Shown: positions 35,573-47,900 of the stretch, piece after piece
How positions within the stretch are numbered: position 1 is the first letter of the stretch
Layout: the number at the start of each line of letters is the position of its first letter
Assembly (NCBI GenBank): GCA_963924555.1
Contig: OZ004585.1
Span: 7,580,556 to 7,644,555 of the forward strand
Direction of reading: 5' to 3'
Source of the DNA: Crambe crambe
Lineage: Eukaryota; Porifera; Demospongiae; Poecilosclerida; Crambeidae
DNA: 64,000 bases
Program-made: the position numbers and the translations under genes
Notes under the pieces: model-generated
What the model was told of the DNA's origin: nothing
Seen by the model: the letters and a program-made list of their open reading frames with translations, nothing else
Database searches by the model: none

Positions 35573-35618
35573 TGCAAAAACAACCTAAAAAAAGGGCTGT
35601 TACTACACATTTGTTTTG
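35573..35618. repeat. Conserved intron-2 hairpin (copy B)
   Basis: AAACAAATGTG and CACATTTGTTT flank AACCTAAAAAAAGGGCTGT. Equivalent hairpins lie at 46,568-46,622 and 59,437-59,493, just upstream of exon 3 in each copy. Confidence 0.75.
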
Positions 35619-36438
35619 ACATGTAACATTATTTTTGCACACAGACGGAGCGTTACACAGTAGTGAATATGATTACTACGATGGAGAGGTGTTCTTATGC
35701 CCACCTCCACCTACACAGAAACCCTATGGAATGCAGACGTCCATGGGCCTCCTCCAAATTCATCAAAGGGATTACAATTGAGGATCCTACTGGTTATCGA
35801 GACCACTTTGAGTCATCCAAAAGGAACAGCTTTTGCAGACAACTTGGATTCACACAGGCTGTCACTGATAGCCTGCACACTAAAAGAGCTTTGAGTTACA
35901 ACTTCTCTAACTGTTTTTTGTAAGTTAGCTGTATGACTAGCTAATGCATCATCATGGATAGGTGGGGGGATGAAGTTGGTGGTAAGGCCACTATTCATTG
36001 ATCATAAGTTTCTCATCAGATGGTTTTGCTCAGACTGATGCAGCGGCATAGTATAAGCCATTATGTTATTATTTTGATAGTTCTATTCAGTCATTTTCTT
36101 GGAAAAACCAAAGGAGTTGATACAGTCAGAAGTGATGCGGTATAGAAATTCAATTATAATGGCCAAATCCTGTAGGTAAAGATGCGGGCGGGGGATGAGA
36201 AACTTGTAATCAACCATAGACGTAGACAGAAGAAAAGGAGGGACTGGAAACGGTGAAATTTCACGATTTTATCCGTGTTTCGGATTATGTCATTGCCTGT
36301 TGAGCGCGCCTGGCCTGGCATGGCAACTTCAAGTGATCTAGTCAGGAGTGCTCTCTCTTCTGTTGTGGACAATAAAGAGCTACAGCTAGATTCTCCAAGA
36401 ATAGGAGTAGTATTTTAAAGAAAACGGAAGGAGCAGCA

Positions 36439-36969
36439 ATGACAATATTTGATAAATTTAGTGCAGAATTGATTTCCAACTTAAAAAGTGTGTTTACACT
36501 TCCAAAAAAATACAGAGCTAAACGAATGAAGTTTTGGTCAGAATTTCATCAGTTGAGGATTAAAAAACTGCCAAAACTGTGGACTGATTTCCTTTCTGCT
36601 ATGTGTATTGAAACTGATGACCAGGTGCTCCAGCAATCTGTGAACCAGAGAGCATTTGAAATGCTTTTACCCGAACAGTTTTCTTCTCAATCTTGTACCC
36701 ATCGTGCAAGTACTGATAATTACTCACTCAATAAAGATGAGCTCAATGCCTTACAGTATGCAGGGGGATATGTACCTCATGCTTTGTTTAAAAAGTATGA
36801 AAAATTTCATGGAAAAAAGTTTGAGGAATTCATTCAGTGTCTTGGGGATATGTCAGTAGAAAGTGAGTGTAGTGATTTCTTTGAGTATATAGGTAAAGTG
36901 GTATTGTTTCCACTTAATGATATGACATGTCAATTGTGGGTGACAATCAGAGGGTTCTCCCTTGGTTAG
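36439..36969 (+). CDS. Transposon-borne accessory ORF
   Basis: 176 codons starting FDKFSAELI. It contains KKYRAKRMKFWSEFHQLR and NALQYAGGYVPHALFKKYEK. This type of protein appears beside P/THAP9-like transposases in sponge and cnidarian repeats, from memory; its role is not known. The frame ends soon after FPLNDMTC with a change in character (LWVTIRGFSLG), so the 3' end may be truncated or frameshifted. It converges with the transposase. Confidence 0.55.
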   Translation: MTIFDKFSAELISNLKSVFTLPKKYRAKRMKFWSEFHQLRIKKLPKLWTDFLSAMCIETDDQVLQQSVNQRAFEMLLPEQFSSQSCTHRASTDNYSLNKDELNALQYAGGYVPHALFKKYEKFHGKKFEEFIQCLGDMSVESECSDFFEYIGKVVLFPLNDMTCQLWVTIRGFSLG

Positions 36970-37073
36970 AAATTTACAAGAGTGAAACGCGCAAAACAGT
37001 AAAGAAAACATCTGCACTTCGTAAACATAATAGTGATAGACATTAAAAATATTCAGTATTATTTGTTGTTTTT

Positions 37074-39925
37074 TTAAGCCTTTTTCCTAGATCTTTTAGG
37101 TAGTAGAGTGTCATCAATCTTCTCAGGACTGGATAGTCTTCTCTTTCGCCTACAATTTCCCTGGACACGGTCCAAATCTAGTGACTTTTGTGCACGAATG
37201 GCCACAGCATTTTGGAGACACTCTTTCAAGGATGGGTTATCACACCTCCTTCCCCTAGTACGTTGCATACCAAAGTAGTTTTCTAACGGATCCTGAGTGA
37301 TACGTTCACTGAGCAAAAGTAGTTTTTCTCCAGGCTGGGATAATAGGTACCGAGCCATCTCTACAAATGACTTCACTATTGTAGGACAGGAAAAATAAAT
37401 CAATAAAATAGCAAAAATAATTAATGAATTACCTGTGATACGTAATCCTTCAACTGTCTCCTCACTTAGATACTTTCTTTTCTTTTCAGCTGCTGGCTCC
37501 TTACCTTTCTCAATATCACCTACCCATTCATCAATGTACCCTAGAAAGTCCCTCTCTAGCCACTGTAAAAAGCACAGTGTTATCCATGACTCTTATTTCA
37601 ATGTTACCTTATAAGTCTTTCATCTTCAACAGAGGTGTAAGTTTTGAGATTTTTTTTTCCTTCTTAGCCCATTAGCTAAGACAGTCAAAAAATTGATCAA
37701 ACTTTTGGATAAAAATTTCTGTTTCTGTAGTTCCAGGATCTCCAAAGTAGGCCATTGCGTCAGCAACAGACTTGCTCAATACCTTTTGATTGAAAAACAA
37801 AAATCAACCACCTACACAATTTGATTACGTATCGGGGAGGGGGTGGAATATTTAAGGAGACAAGTATGGTAATTAAAGCACACCAGCAACTACACTACAC
37901 ACTCAGACCTAAGTAGGTCTGCAATGATTAAAGCACACAGCATGTACATCTCTAACTGATATACCTGAGCAGCAAGATCCACTCGCATACGAGAATAGGA
38001 TGTAAGGTTGATATGTTCCAATTTAAGCTTTGGGACAAGCGAAAGTCCCTTTGACTGTACAGCCATTCCAGACAGCTTTTCATAAAGGTTACGTACATGC
38101 TTCCATTCAATATACAATAAAAATCACTCACACATACCGTCATCAGCCTTGTGCCATTCCAACCAGAATGAGATAGACAATTTCTTGCTGTCTTAATGAT
38201 ATGAGGTGGATCTGATATAAAGTAAATGCTCCTTCCTTCTTTTGAAAATACATTAGAGGTCTTGTAAACTGCACCTTTTTGACCCTTTTCACAATGCATA
38301 CGAAATAACTTTCTATTAGAACTTGCTCCATCCCCGGTAATACAGATAACCTTAAGACCAATAGCTTCCAGATGATTAATTGCTTCCCAAACGATTGAGA
38401 AAAGGAGGTCACCTGCTGCATTCTCACTACCGAAGTGGGCATAAGGAAAATCCAACTTGAAAAATATTCCCCTCACCATCAACACCAAGAGATGTTTAGC
38501 TACAGGAGGATGATCAGTGTGATCGCTGAGACATTCTCTTTCAAGATTTAATATTTCATTGTTTACATTGCCAAGATTGGTGAACCCTATGATCTCCCCT
38601 TCATATTTATCATAAATTAAATTTTCCTTCAATTTCATTTCATCTAGGAGTAGAGCACAGAACCTACGGTTTTCAGGTAAATCTTCTTTCTATAACTGCT
38701 GATTTACTTCAATCTGAAATCCAGCTCGGCTCTTAAAGTAGTGGGTGTAATCACGTAAAGTTCTCTCTGACGGGAGCTTGAATCCTGCACTTCTAGTGGC
38801 ATGATATGCAGCACTTGAAATAAGTTTTAAGTTCAAGCACCACCGTATGAGAAGAGGATGCCAGCGCATTTGACGTGAATCTTTTACACGAGCTGCACGT
38901 AACTGTTCCTCCCAGAAAAGTCTCTGGAAACTTCCTTCTGGGTACATTTTCTTGATTTCTTCACTACTTCCTTGCACAATATTCAAAAGATCACCATGCA
39001 AAGCATCATCCATACAATCCCCTTGCTTCTGAGTTAGTTCCTTAACTTTTACTTTCAGTTTTCTTATTTCATTTTCTGCTAATTGGGCCCTTTTTTTAAC
39101 TTGTAAATTTTTGATTTCTTTTCAGGTGAGCTCATATAGCGAATGTTCGTATGGCTAGAGGTGTCACTGATGTTATCAGAAGAACGATGTGACCAACGAT
39201 TTATAGTGTCCTCAGTGTTGCTCTGTAGGTTTTGCATGATCTACATTTGGAATTATCATCAAAATTCCTTTCTTGGTAGAGGCCATTGTAATAAAGTGGC
39301 TATCTGGCTGAGCAACGCATACTTTAAGTTGGTCAATAAGGCAAAGCAAAGAGGAGAGAGAATGTGCTCTCAATTTTTTCAGGATGGAAGTTAATGCAGG
39401 ACACATGCTTTGTTTAACTTTACAGTTATGTACAAAGAGGGACCATTGCATGGTATTACTTACTGACAAGCAGTGGGTGACAATAAGTGAAGATGATGCT
39501 CCAGAAGAAATCTTACACAACTTTATACTAGTCAAGGGAGATGGACTCTGATCACACCACGATTGATTAGGCAACACAATTGACTTGTGAAGATCTTCTA
39601 GAGTGATAGATTGCAAATCGTCGGATGAAGATGACTCCACTTGTACCTCTTCGGCACTGACAGATTGAAATTCCACCTCTGTAGATTGTGATGAAGATGA
39701 TCCCATTTCCAGAGTGACAGATTGCAGCTCATGTTCACTTGGTGAAGACAACTCCGCCTGTAGATTTTCCAGAGTGACAGATTGCGATTTGTTTGATGAA
39801 GATGATTCCACTCGTGTATCTTCCACACTGATAGATCGCTGTTCACTCGATGAAGATGACCCCATATGTAGATTTTCTTCTGGAGCGACAGTTCCTTTCA
39901 GCTGCAGGGTATATGCATGTAACAT
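37074..39925 (-). pseudogene. P-element/THAP9-like transposase, decayed
   Basis: Segments in order (minus strand): 39925-39014, a Ser/Glu-rich repeat region then KVCVAQPDSHFITMAS and a coiled coil; 39013-38690, with MRWHPLLIRWCLNLKLIS and LPSERTLRDYTHYF; 38638-38138, the catalytic-type domain with ITGDGASSNRKLF and ISDPPHIIKTARNCLSHS; about 38100-37966, with GLSLVPKLKLEHINL and RMRVDLAAQ; about 37786-37680, VLSKSVADAMAYFGD; 37562-37433, WLERDFLGYIDEW; 37375-37074, ITQDPLENYFGMQRTRGRR...DNPS. A stop and frame changes occur around 37,640-37,690 (after FDCLS), so this copy is probably inactive. No THAP zinc finger was identified at the N-terminus. Confidence 0.8.
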
Positions 39926-40539
39926 GTATAAGTCTACATAACCACATCATACTTTCACCTTGATATTCTTAGCTTTTCTTTTTCTTTCATAGTTCTTCTT
40001 ATAAGATAACCGTATCCTACGGTGCATGATTAAAGCACCTGCAAGAATGGCAATTAGTTTGGGAGCTGTTGCCCGGTTTGCCAGTTCCAGTCATCCCATC
40101 ATATTATACTCAGAATTCAAGCAAAAAGAATCATGTGAGAGCATACACATCAAAGGTGAGAGGAACACAAAGTGAAAGAATTATTATCCCAGATTAGGGC
40201 AAGCAGATCTGGAATTCCTATGTAGCTACAATTCAGGTCCACCTAGCAACGTATCATACTTGTTTTTGTACATTAATCGTAGAGCCAACTAAGCTTTTCA
40301 AGAACTTGCAGGAACACAAAGGGTTAACTAACCTTGATAGCTCAGTTACCGTAGACTGCTCACAACAAATTACACACCTTTCTGACCTTTCTTAGCACCT
40401 TTCATGCTTTAGAGCACGGATTATTGAAAGGTTTTGTACCGGACCATAGGGCGCATGTGATCCATTTCCAGTCCCTCCTTTTCTTCCGTCTATGAATCAA
40501 GCAATAGTGGCCTAAAAAGCCTGCAATGATAGAGTCATG

Positions 40540-40552
40540 GGGGGGGGGGGGG
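40540..40552. repeat. Poly-G tract, intron 3 of copy B
   Basis: Run of G at the position matching the longer poly-G tract of copy C2 (46,982-47,009). Confidence 0.8.
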
Positions 40553-41488
40553 GTAACTATAGAGTGAGGGTGTATAACGGACTAATACTAACCTCACAGG
40601 GCCAGTGGGTGTGGTCACAAAAGAATTCTACAATACGTACTCATGAAGGTGATAATCTTTTAAATTTTTAACAGGAGTTCATGGTATAATGCCACACAAT
40701 TAATAGAGTGCAGTGCAGATAAGTCTTCAACTGCTTGCTTTGGGTGCTGCTTGAAATATCCTGATGATCCAAGAGGGTGCCCAACAGACAGCTACCAGCC
40801 TGACAACTTAATAGCCATTGCATGCTGTAAGAAACTAACTATAATAATATATAGCTCTAACAAGGTTAGTCTTTTAAAAGACTACAGGCACGACTCTTCA
40901 GTGCTACCTTTACCCTGATGTTGTACATAGCCATAATTCATCTTATTGTAGTGTATGACCTGCATAGTGAAGGAGCTGAGTTCATTTCTAATGGATATCG
41001 TGGTATAATATGTGAACTGCAGAACAAAAAGCTAAAAAATCATGCAGTGCACTGTGGACCAGGTAACTAACTAGTTATGCAATCCTAACCATAGTTTTAG
41101 TAGCTATATGGCAACTATCCAACTGCATATTATTATGTACGTGTAGCTATAGAGACACTTTGCTACATCCCATGGCAATTTTTTTTTCATTTTTTGACAC
41201 TTCTTTCTGATCTCACAAATTGAAAGGCTCAACTATATTAACTTTTTTTTTCCAGCTATACCTTACACGTACACCACTCTTGTAATTGCCATTCTTGGGG
41301 CCTTGGCTGGAGTGCTACTCATATCATTGTTGATTCTACTTGCACTATATTGCACCATCACGGCAGAGACTAAAGGCTGTAATCATAATTGCATTGGATG
41401 GTTTTGCTGCTACTGGTGTCTACTTTGCTGTGGACGTAGGCGTGAATACGGCAACATAAATGCAAATAAGCCAGATGAAAAGAAATGA

Positions 41489-42600
41489 CTAGCTGCCTGG
41501 ATCATATTATTTTGTTTTCGCACTAGCTAAATGTACTAAATAAGTATTCTCCTAACACATTATTATTAGCACTACAAGATAGACTAATATAGGTCACTGA
41601 TCTCTTCTAGTTTTGTTATGTTGCTAAACCATAGTTATCTCTGCCATCATGTTTCTTTTTGGGGCACTTGGCTAGCTGTATAATCACTGAGATCTTATGG
41701 GTGGTACTGGAAAATTACTGGCAAGATTTATTTTTGATAATCAGGCTTATACCACAAATCACCTTGGAGATGTAAGTAATGTTACTCCATAGGCATAGGA
41801 ACCAGGGGGGTAGGGGGGCTGTAAAACATCCCTAACCATATGCATATACTTCCAGACATGAAGTGTAATAACTTGTTAACTTCCCAAGAATACATGATTA
41901 ATAAACAATTTATCAGCAGATGAATTGAACCTAAAGGAAATTGGAAAACAAAATTCTAGATGTTTACAATAATATTACTATATCTAGCTAATTATCAATG
42001 GGATTCGAAACTTCTCCCAACTTTTCCTCATCACATGCACAAACCAATGTTTATAATATTGGTGATGTAAACTCAGATTTGCCTCTCAGATTGCACCAGA
42101 TGCAATCTAAGTAAGGGGAACTAAAAGTCAAAAATTTCCTGGGGAACATGCCCCCCGACCCCCTTAGATGGTGCACTTTGTGCGGTACGTAGCCTATAGC
42201 TAGCATACACCTATTATGTACTCCCACCCATTGAGTGGGACAAATGATCCTGGCTCCATGTCCAAGTTCAAAGTCGTGCCAATAGTCTCTAGGCCCTCCT
42301 TTTCAACAGGGCCTGTGGGGACGAGGCTAACTTCTAGCGACATGGGAGTATAATATTATACTGGCATAATATTAATAGCTAAATGGCTCCCTACACTAAT
42401 TTCTAGATGATTGCCCCTCACAGAGTTCTTGGAGGAGAGGGGGAGGGGTTAGTTATATGTATCAGAGAGTGCGCTAGCATCATGTAGCTATTGGGAAGTT
42501 AACAAGTTATGTCTGGAAGTATATGGTTAGGGATGTTTAGGGCCTACCCCTTGGTTCCTACGCCTAGTCTACTCTCCTAGATCCTATATCCTCGCGATGA
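41489..42600. repeat. Duplicated 3' flank of SRCR units
   Basis: Sequence after copy B (GTACTAAATAAGTATTCTCC, GGTCACTGATCTCTTCTAG, ACCTAAAGGAAATTGGAAAA and so on) recurs at 48,014-48,700, in shortened form at 54,380-54,790, and at 61,540-62,470. It marks the tandem duplication unit. A truncated TCAGAGAGTGCGCTAGCA fragment lies at about 42,463-42,480. No gene seen. Confidence 0.8.
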
Positions 42601-42685
42601 CATAATATGCGCACGTGTGCGTATAACACCCGCATGCGCATGATCTATGCATTGATTGACATGATGGAGTGCTGCGAGTGACATC

Positions 42686-43238
42686 ATGAAGTATCTTGCT
42701 GCAGTTCTACTTTTCATTGGAATGATATCAGGTGGACTAGGACAGTGTAAGTAGATCGTTATTTAATGTAGTATATAAAGCTAGCTCAGTATTGTATTTA
42801 CAGCTATATTCAACCTGGGAACAATACTGGTGGCGAGTGAAAATAAAAATCCAAATAACTACAATGAATCAGCTCTTAAGACTATTAATGGCTGTACCAA
42901 GGATGGGTGTGTTGGACGAGTGTGGATCTACTATAGTGATGTAGCAACTCCCACCCAGTGGGGGACCATATCTCACAATGGCATAACTAACTATGCTAGA
43001 AATATCACCTGTCGACAACTTGGCTACAAGGAATCAAATAATTCCAAACGGTCATCATCACTGAACCCTGAAGGTGATCCACCAGTATGGATCACAGAAA
43101 CGAATTGTGGAGTTCCACCATCTAAGGATCCACAACATTATGACAAGAACAACATTCTGCAGTGTGTCCCTGAGGTCTGTCGACCAGATAATATACAGAA
43201 CTGCAGAAGTCATAATGATGACTTGGTGATAAGTTGCA
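42686..43238 (+). CDS. SRCR copy C1: 5' exons only (signal peptide + SRCR 1)
   Basis: Exon 1 42686-42746 (MKYLAAVLLFIGMISGGLGQ) and exon 2 42804-43238 (SRCR 1 with VGRVWIYYSDVATPTQWGTI, ARNITCRQLGYKES, VWITETNC, ILQC, ISC). Both are open and end in good donors in the family phases. No exons 3-6 follow before the next exon 1 at 44,938; the 1.7 kb between holds a (GT)n run and unrelated sequence. Either it is a truncated duplicate, or an alternative 5' cassette that could splice in frame to exon 3 at 46,650 of copy C2. If read through, the frame ends 23 bases into the displayed intron (SYLRYKLEL), giving a secreted single-SRCR product. Confidence 0.7.
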
Positions 43239-43422
43239 GTAAGTTATTAAGTTATCTGCGTTACAAATTGGAACTCTGATAACCTAAAAATATAGGTGAT
43301 GAAAAAGGTAAGGTCAGTCAGGCCAGGCCTGACCAATATTTTGGGAAAAACATTATGTACGTATGTGGCTATCAATATGGGAAAAACAAGTTAATTATGT
43401 GGCTATGATCGATCTATCTACT

Positions 43423-43490
<68 letters not shown>

Positions 43491-43815
43491 GTGTTTAAGA
43501 GAAAATAAAAAAGAAAATAAGTAACATCCGGAACTCTGTCATAGTTGTTAGCTATCATCTATCATTAGTTAACTCATCAGCTACTCATTATTCAATATGT
43601 TCCATCTTAGGATAAAATAATATATAATATAGTCCAATTAATATTGGCCTCTACTGAGGGAGGACGGACAAAGGTCATATCAAACTTAAAACTTTCTAGT
43701 TCTTTCGGTCATCAGGGGAAAATCCAATCCGATCATCACCAACCACAGGTTTCGGTCCCATTAATTTCCCGACCTGTGGTAAGCTAGCTACGGAAGGGGC
43801 GGGACCGCTCCCCAT

Positions 43816-43846
<31 letters not shown>

Positions 43847-44880
43847 GGGAGTTGAAGCTTCCCTCCCAAAACTTAGCTACACTGATGGTGTTATAACAGA
43901 CAAGTAAAGTACATCAGAGTAAACGTGGCCCCTGCTACATTTGTGTCATAAGGAGAGCGTGCAGTATACATCCAGAGAATATGGAACAAATGTTAATTTT
44001 GGACCCAATGTCAAGCTTGCTATAACCGAGTAGCAGGAAATGTAAATTTTCACCCAGGACCGAAGGCCCAAACCAGTAACTACTGGTATATTAAACTGCA
44101 ATGCAAAACAGGGTCTACAGGCATACTAACATAGCCACACCTTCTAACAGGGAAATAACTGGTGGCGTTCACTGTGAATAACATAGTAAACACACTTTCA
44201 AGGAACACTACATTCAGGTTTACAGTACCTTGCAACTTGCAAGCTCATAGGGAGTGAATGTGTATCAGATCCAACACAGAGAACAGTACTCTAAATATTG
44301 CCCATCACCCGACATATCAACCCTTATTTGAGCCAGATCAGTAATGAACAGTCTACCCTATCAAAGTAGACATGAAAATTATTTGAGACAGATGAAAAAT
44401 TCTAACTTGAGAATGATTCTAACACTGCTATGATTATATTAAACATACACTTATATATACAAACATGGGCCATTTGCTGTAAAATGTAAGTATCAACCTA
44501 AAGTATGGACATACATGTTAGAATACATACTGACTATATGTTTGTAGTAAGATAACTTCTGTTCATCTCTCTGAAGGGCCCTTAAAAGCCATCTAAACTT
44601 CCATGACTCTCAACCACCATGGCTATTCTATGCTAAAAAGAGTTACTGTTTACTTACATAGCAGATGGTAAGGTAGAATAAGCCTATCACCATCTGTTGA
44701 GAATAAACCTACAACCTATAAGGTTTCTAGTCTGATGAAAAGCCGAGCTCAAGAGATGTACCTCAGCGGCCATTTTCTCAAAAATTATGACGTCATCATG
44801 TAATACAAAAAGTATTGTAAATGTACGCTGGCGATTAGACTGCACACGTATGTAAGTCATGATGTCAGGTAACACGGTAG
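43239..44880. other. Intergenic tract between C1 and C2
   Basis: Contains a (GT)n microsatellite (about 43,424-43,488), a poly-G run (about 43,831-43,849) and AT-rich sequence. I looked for exon 3-6 equivalents (the FESSKRNSFCRQLGF coding region, the transmembrane helix) and found none. Confidence 0.6.
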
Positions 44881-44937
44881 TCAGTGCGCACGTATAGAGA
44901 AGATCGAGAGTGCTATTATATAGCTGCGAGTGACATC
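44881..44937 (+). promoter_or_regulatory. Conserved SRCR promoter block (copy C2)
   Basis: TCAGTGCGCACGTA, GAAGATCGAGAGTGC and TATTATATAGC precede the start codon; the same block precedes copies D (52,100-52,168) and E (58,801-58,845). TATTATATAGC sits about 20-25 bp before the ATG and may be a TATA-like element. C1 keeps only TGCTGCGAGTGACATC just before its ATG. Confidence 0.55.
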
Positions 44938-47900
44938 ATGAAGTATCTTGCTGCAGTACTTTTCATTGGAATGCTATCAGGTGGACTAGGACAGTGTAAG
45001 TAGCTTTAATGTAGTGATTCCGGAAGCTAGACCTGCCCACATATAACTAGCTCTATCTCAAAGATCAATCAACACATGAACGCTTAACTCATATCCAGCA
45101 GCAGCTTAATAAATGTACTAACTACTCAAACACCAAATGAACCAGTGTGTTATGTTCACAGTTAGCGCCGTTGATTTTTAGTTCTATGGAGATTTATATG
45201 GGGAAAACGGTAAATCTGTATAACATCTATGTACTTCACCTGTTCCTTGGTTAACCCACACCAGCAGGTAGGCCTTGTTATAAGCTAGCTAGTGATATCT
45301 AAACATCAAGCGCTTCTATAACCGTCAGGCTGCGCTGGCCGGCCAAAGTTTCAGGAAATGTATGGCTTCCGGAATCGCTATTTAATGTAGTATCAGAGAG
45401 TGCGGTAGCACTCTCTATGTAGGGATGACTCGGACGGCCGCGCGCGCCGCCTATAGACTAATACTAAAGTGAAATTCTAGTTCTCCCACTTAGACCTAAC
45501 AAAAGCTACTGTGAATGATTATCCAGCCTACTAGAGCCTACTACAATGTGCAGACCAAGTTTCAGGACCAGGGAGCTTACCGTTTCAGAAATACGGCAAG
45601 CAGGTAAATCGCTATATTCTTCTTCTTCTCTATTATTATTATTCTTCTTCTTAGACAACCATATCTCTCGAACCACTCAAGCTACAGCCATAATTTCTGG
45701 ACAAATCCACTCCAAATTCTACCAACTACGATCTTTTCTACTCGTTGATCCTCGAAAGAGTCGATGAAAAAGGAGACACTATGGAGCACAGCACTCGACT
45801 AATTCAATTAGGAAGCCATCTTTTCTATAATACGCATGCGCATGTATTTGAATATCCAATTATTCGAAATCATAATATTACTCAGCTGTCTCTAGCTAGC
45901 TATATACGTCGGGTAACTTCAGATTATAGTGTAGTAATGTACGTATACGTAGGGATTGTTGGCTGGATATACAGAACAAATATTGATCCCATTTCCATCC
46001 TTCTTGTTTCCTTACTTTTTTGAGCAGTGGTCATCCCTACATCTTTTTTTCATTTCACGAAATGCTTTTTCCCTTATATAAAGCTAGCTCAGTATTGTAT
46101 TTACAGCTATAATCAACCTGGGAACAATACTGGTGGCGAGTGAAAATAATAATCCAACTAACTACAACGAATCAACTCTTAAGACTATTAATGGCTGTAA
46201 CAAGGATGGGTGTGTTGGACGAGTGTGGATCTACTATAGTGGTGTAGCAACTCCCACCCAGTGGGGGACTATATCTAAGACTGGCATGACTACCTATGCT
46301 AGAAATATCACCTGTCGACAACTTGGCTATAAGGAATCAAATGATTCCAGACAGTCATCGCCACAGAACCCTGAAGGTGATTCACCAGTATGGATCACAG
46401 AAACGAATTGCAGCGTTCGACCATCTGTAGATCCACAACATTACCACAAGAATAACATTCTGCAGTGTAACCCTGAGGTCTGTCGGCCAGATAAACAGGA
46501 CTGCAGAAATCATAATAATGACTTGATGATAAGTTGCAGTAAGTTACCTATATTGCCCCTACACTGTAAAACACATGTGTAAAAACAACCTAAAAAATGG
46601 GCTGTTTTTACACATTTGTTTTGACATGTAACATTATTTTTGCACACAGACGGAGCGTTACACAGTAGTGAATATGATTACTACGATGGAGAGGTGTTCT
46701 TATGCCCACCTCCACCTACACAGAAACCTTATGGAATGCAGACGTCCATGGGCCTCCTCCAAATTCATATCGATAAAAACATCAAAGGGATTACAATTGA
46801 GGATCCTACTGGTTATCGAGACCACTTTGAGTCCTCCAAAAGGAACAGCTTTTGCAGACAACTTGGATTCACACAGGCTGTCACTGATAGCCTGTACACT
46901 AAAAGAGCTTTGAGTTACTGGTATAACTTCTCTAACTGTTTTTTGTAAGTTAGCTGTATACCATGCATGGTACAATCATACGGGGGGGGGGGGGGGGGGG
47001 GGGGGGGGGAACTATAGAGTGAGGGTGTATAATGAACTAATACTAACCTCGCAGGGCCAGTGGGTGTGGTCACAAAAGAATTCTACAATATATGGAATGC
47101 AACCTGATGGTCATAATACGTACTCATGAAGGTGACAATCTTTTTTAATTTTTAACAGGACTTCATGGTATAATGCCACACAATTAAGAGAGTGCAGTAC
47201 AGATAAGTCTTCAACTGCTTGCTTTGGGTGCTGCTTGAAATATCCTGATGATCCAAGAGGGTGCCCAACAGACAGCTGCCAGCCTGACAACTTGATAGCC
47301 ATTGCATGCTGTAAGAAATAGTAACTAACTATAATAATATATAGCTAGCTCTAACAAGGTTAGTCTTTTAAAAGACTACAGGCACGACTCTTCAGTGCTA
47401 TACCTTTACTCTGATGTTGTACATAGCCATACGTAATTCATCTTATTGTAGTGTATGACCCGCATAATGAAGGAGCTGAGTTCATTTCTAATGGATATCG
47501 TGGTATATGTGAACTGCAGAACAAAAAGCTAAAAAATCATGATGCAGTGTGTCACTGTGGACCAGGTACATGCAGCTAACTAGTTATGTAGCTACACCAA
47601 CAATCCTAACCATAGTTTTAGTAGCTATGGTAACTATCCAACTGCATATTATTATGTACGTGTAGCTAGCTATAGAGACACTTTGCTACATCCCACAGCA
47701 ATTTTTTTTTCATTTTTTGACACTTCGTTCTGATCTCACAAAATGAAAGGCTCAACTATATTAACTTTTTTTTCCAGCTATACCTTACACCACCACTCTT
47801 GTAATTGCCATTCTTGGGGCCTTGGCTGGAGTGCTACTCATATCATCGTTGATTCTACTTGCACTATATTGCACCATCACGGCAAAGAATAATGGTGGCT

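Larger units (their letters stand above)
36215..40494. mobile_element. P-element-like transposon with two convergent genes
   Basis: Inverted ends: CATAGACG then GAAGAAAAGGAGGGACTGGA on the left, and the complement of CATAGACGGAAGAAAAGGAG on the right. The left end has about 5 extra bases. Flanks AATCAAC (36,208-36,214) and AATCAAG (40,495-40,501) look like an imperfect target duplication. Length is 4,280 bp. Inside are an ORF on + (36439-36969) and a decayed P-type transposase on -. The homologous intron of copy C2 lacks it. Confidence 0.85.
35051..41488 (+). pseudogene. SRCR receptor copy B, broken, split by a P-like transposon
   Basis: The six-exon SRCR receptor layout is recognisable: exon 1 remnant to 35080, exon 2 35132 to about 35550, exon 3 35645-35919, exon 4 40675-40826, exon 5 40952-41062, exon 6 41256-41488. 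Three lesions are visible against copy C2. The start codon and first half of the signal peptide are missing: sequence jumps from GAGTATAAC to ATTGGAATGCTATCAGG. The exon 2 end and donor are deleted, giving an in-frame TAG after NNHNND-type sequence. Fourteen bases are missing in exon 3 (CAAATTCAT joins CAAAGGG), shifting frame. A 4.3-kb transposon lies in intron 3. Exons 4-6 remain open, including the transmembrane helix and tail CNHNCIGWFCCYWC. Confidence 0.85.

Noticed and set aside
45745-46023. 92-codon plus-strand frame in C2 intron 1
   Set aside because: Lies inside the TCAGAGAGTGCG element and has no recognisable features.
46668-46913. MNMITTMERCSY-type frames over SRCR exon 3 in every copy
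   Set aside because: Off-frame reading of exon 3; the NSFCRQLGF frame carries the domain. In copy B it appears joined only because of the 14-bp deletion.
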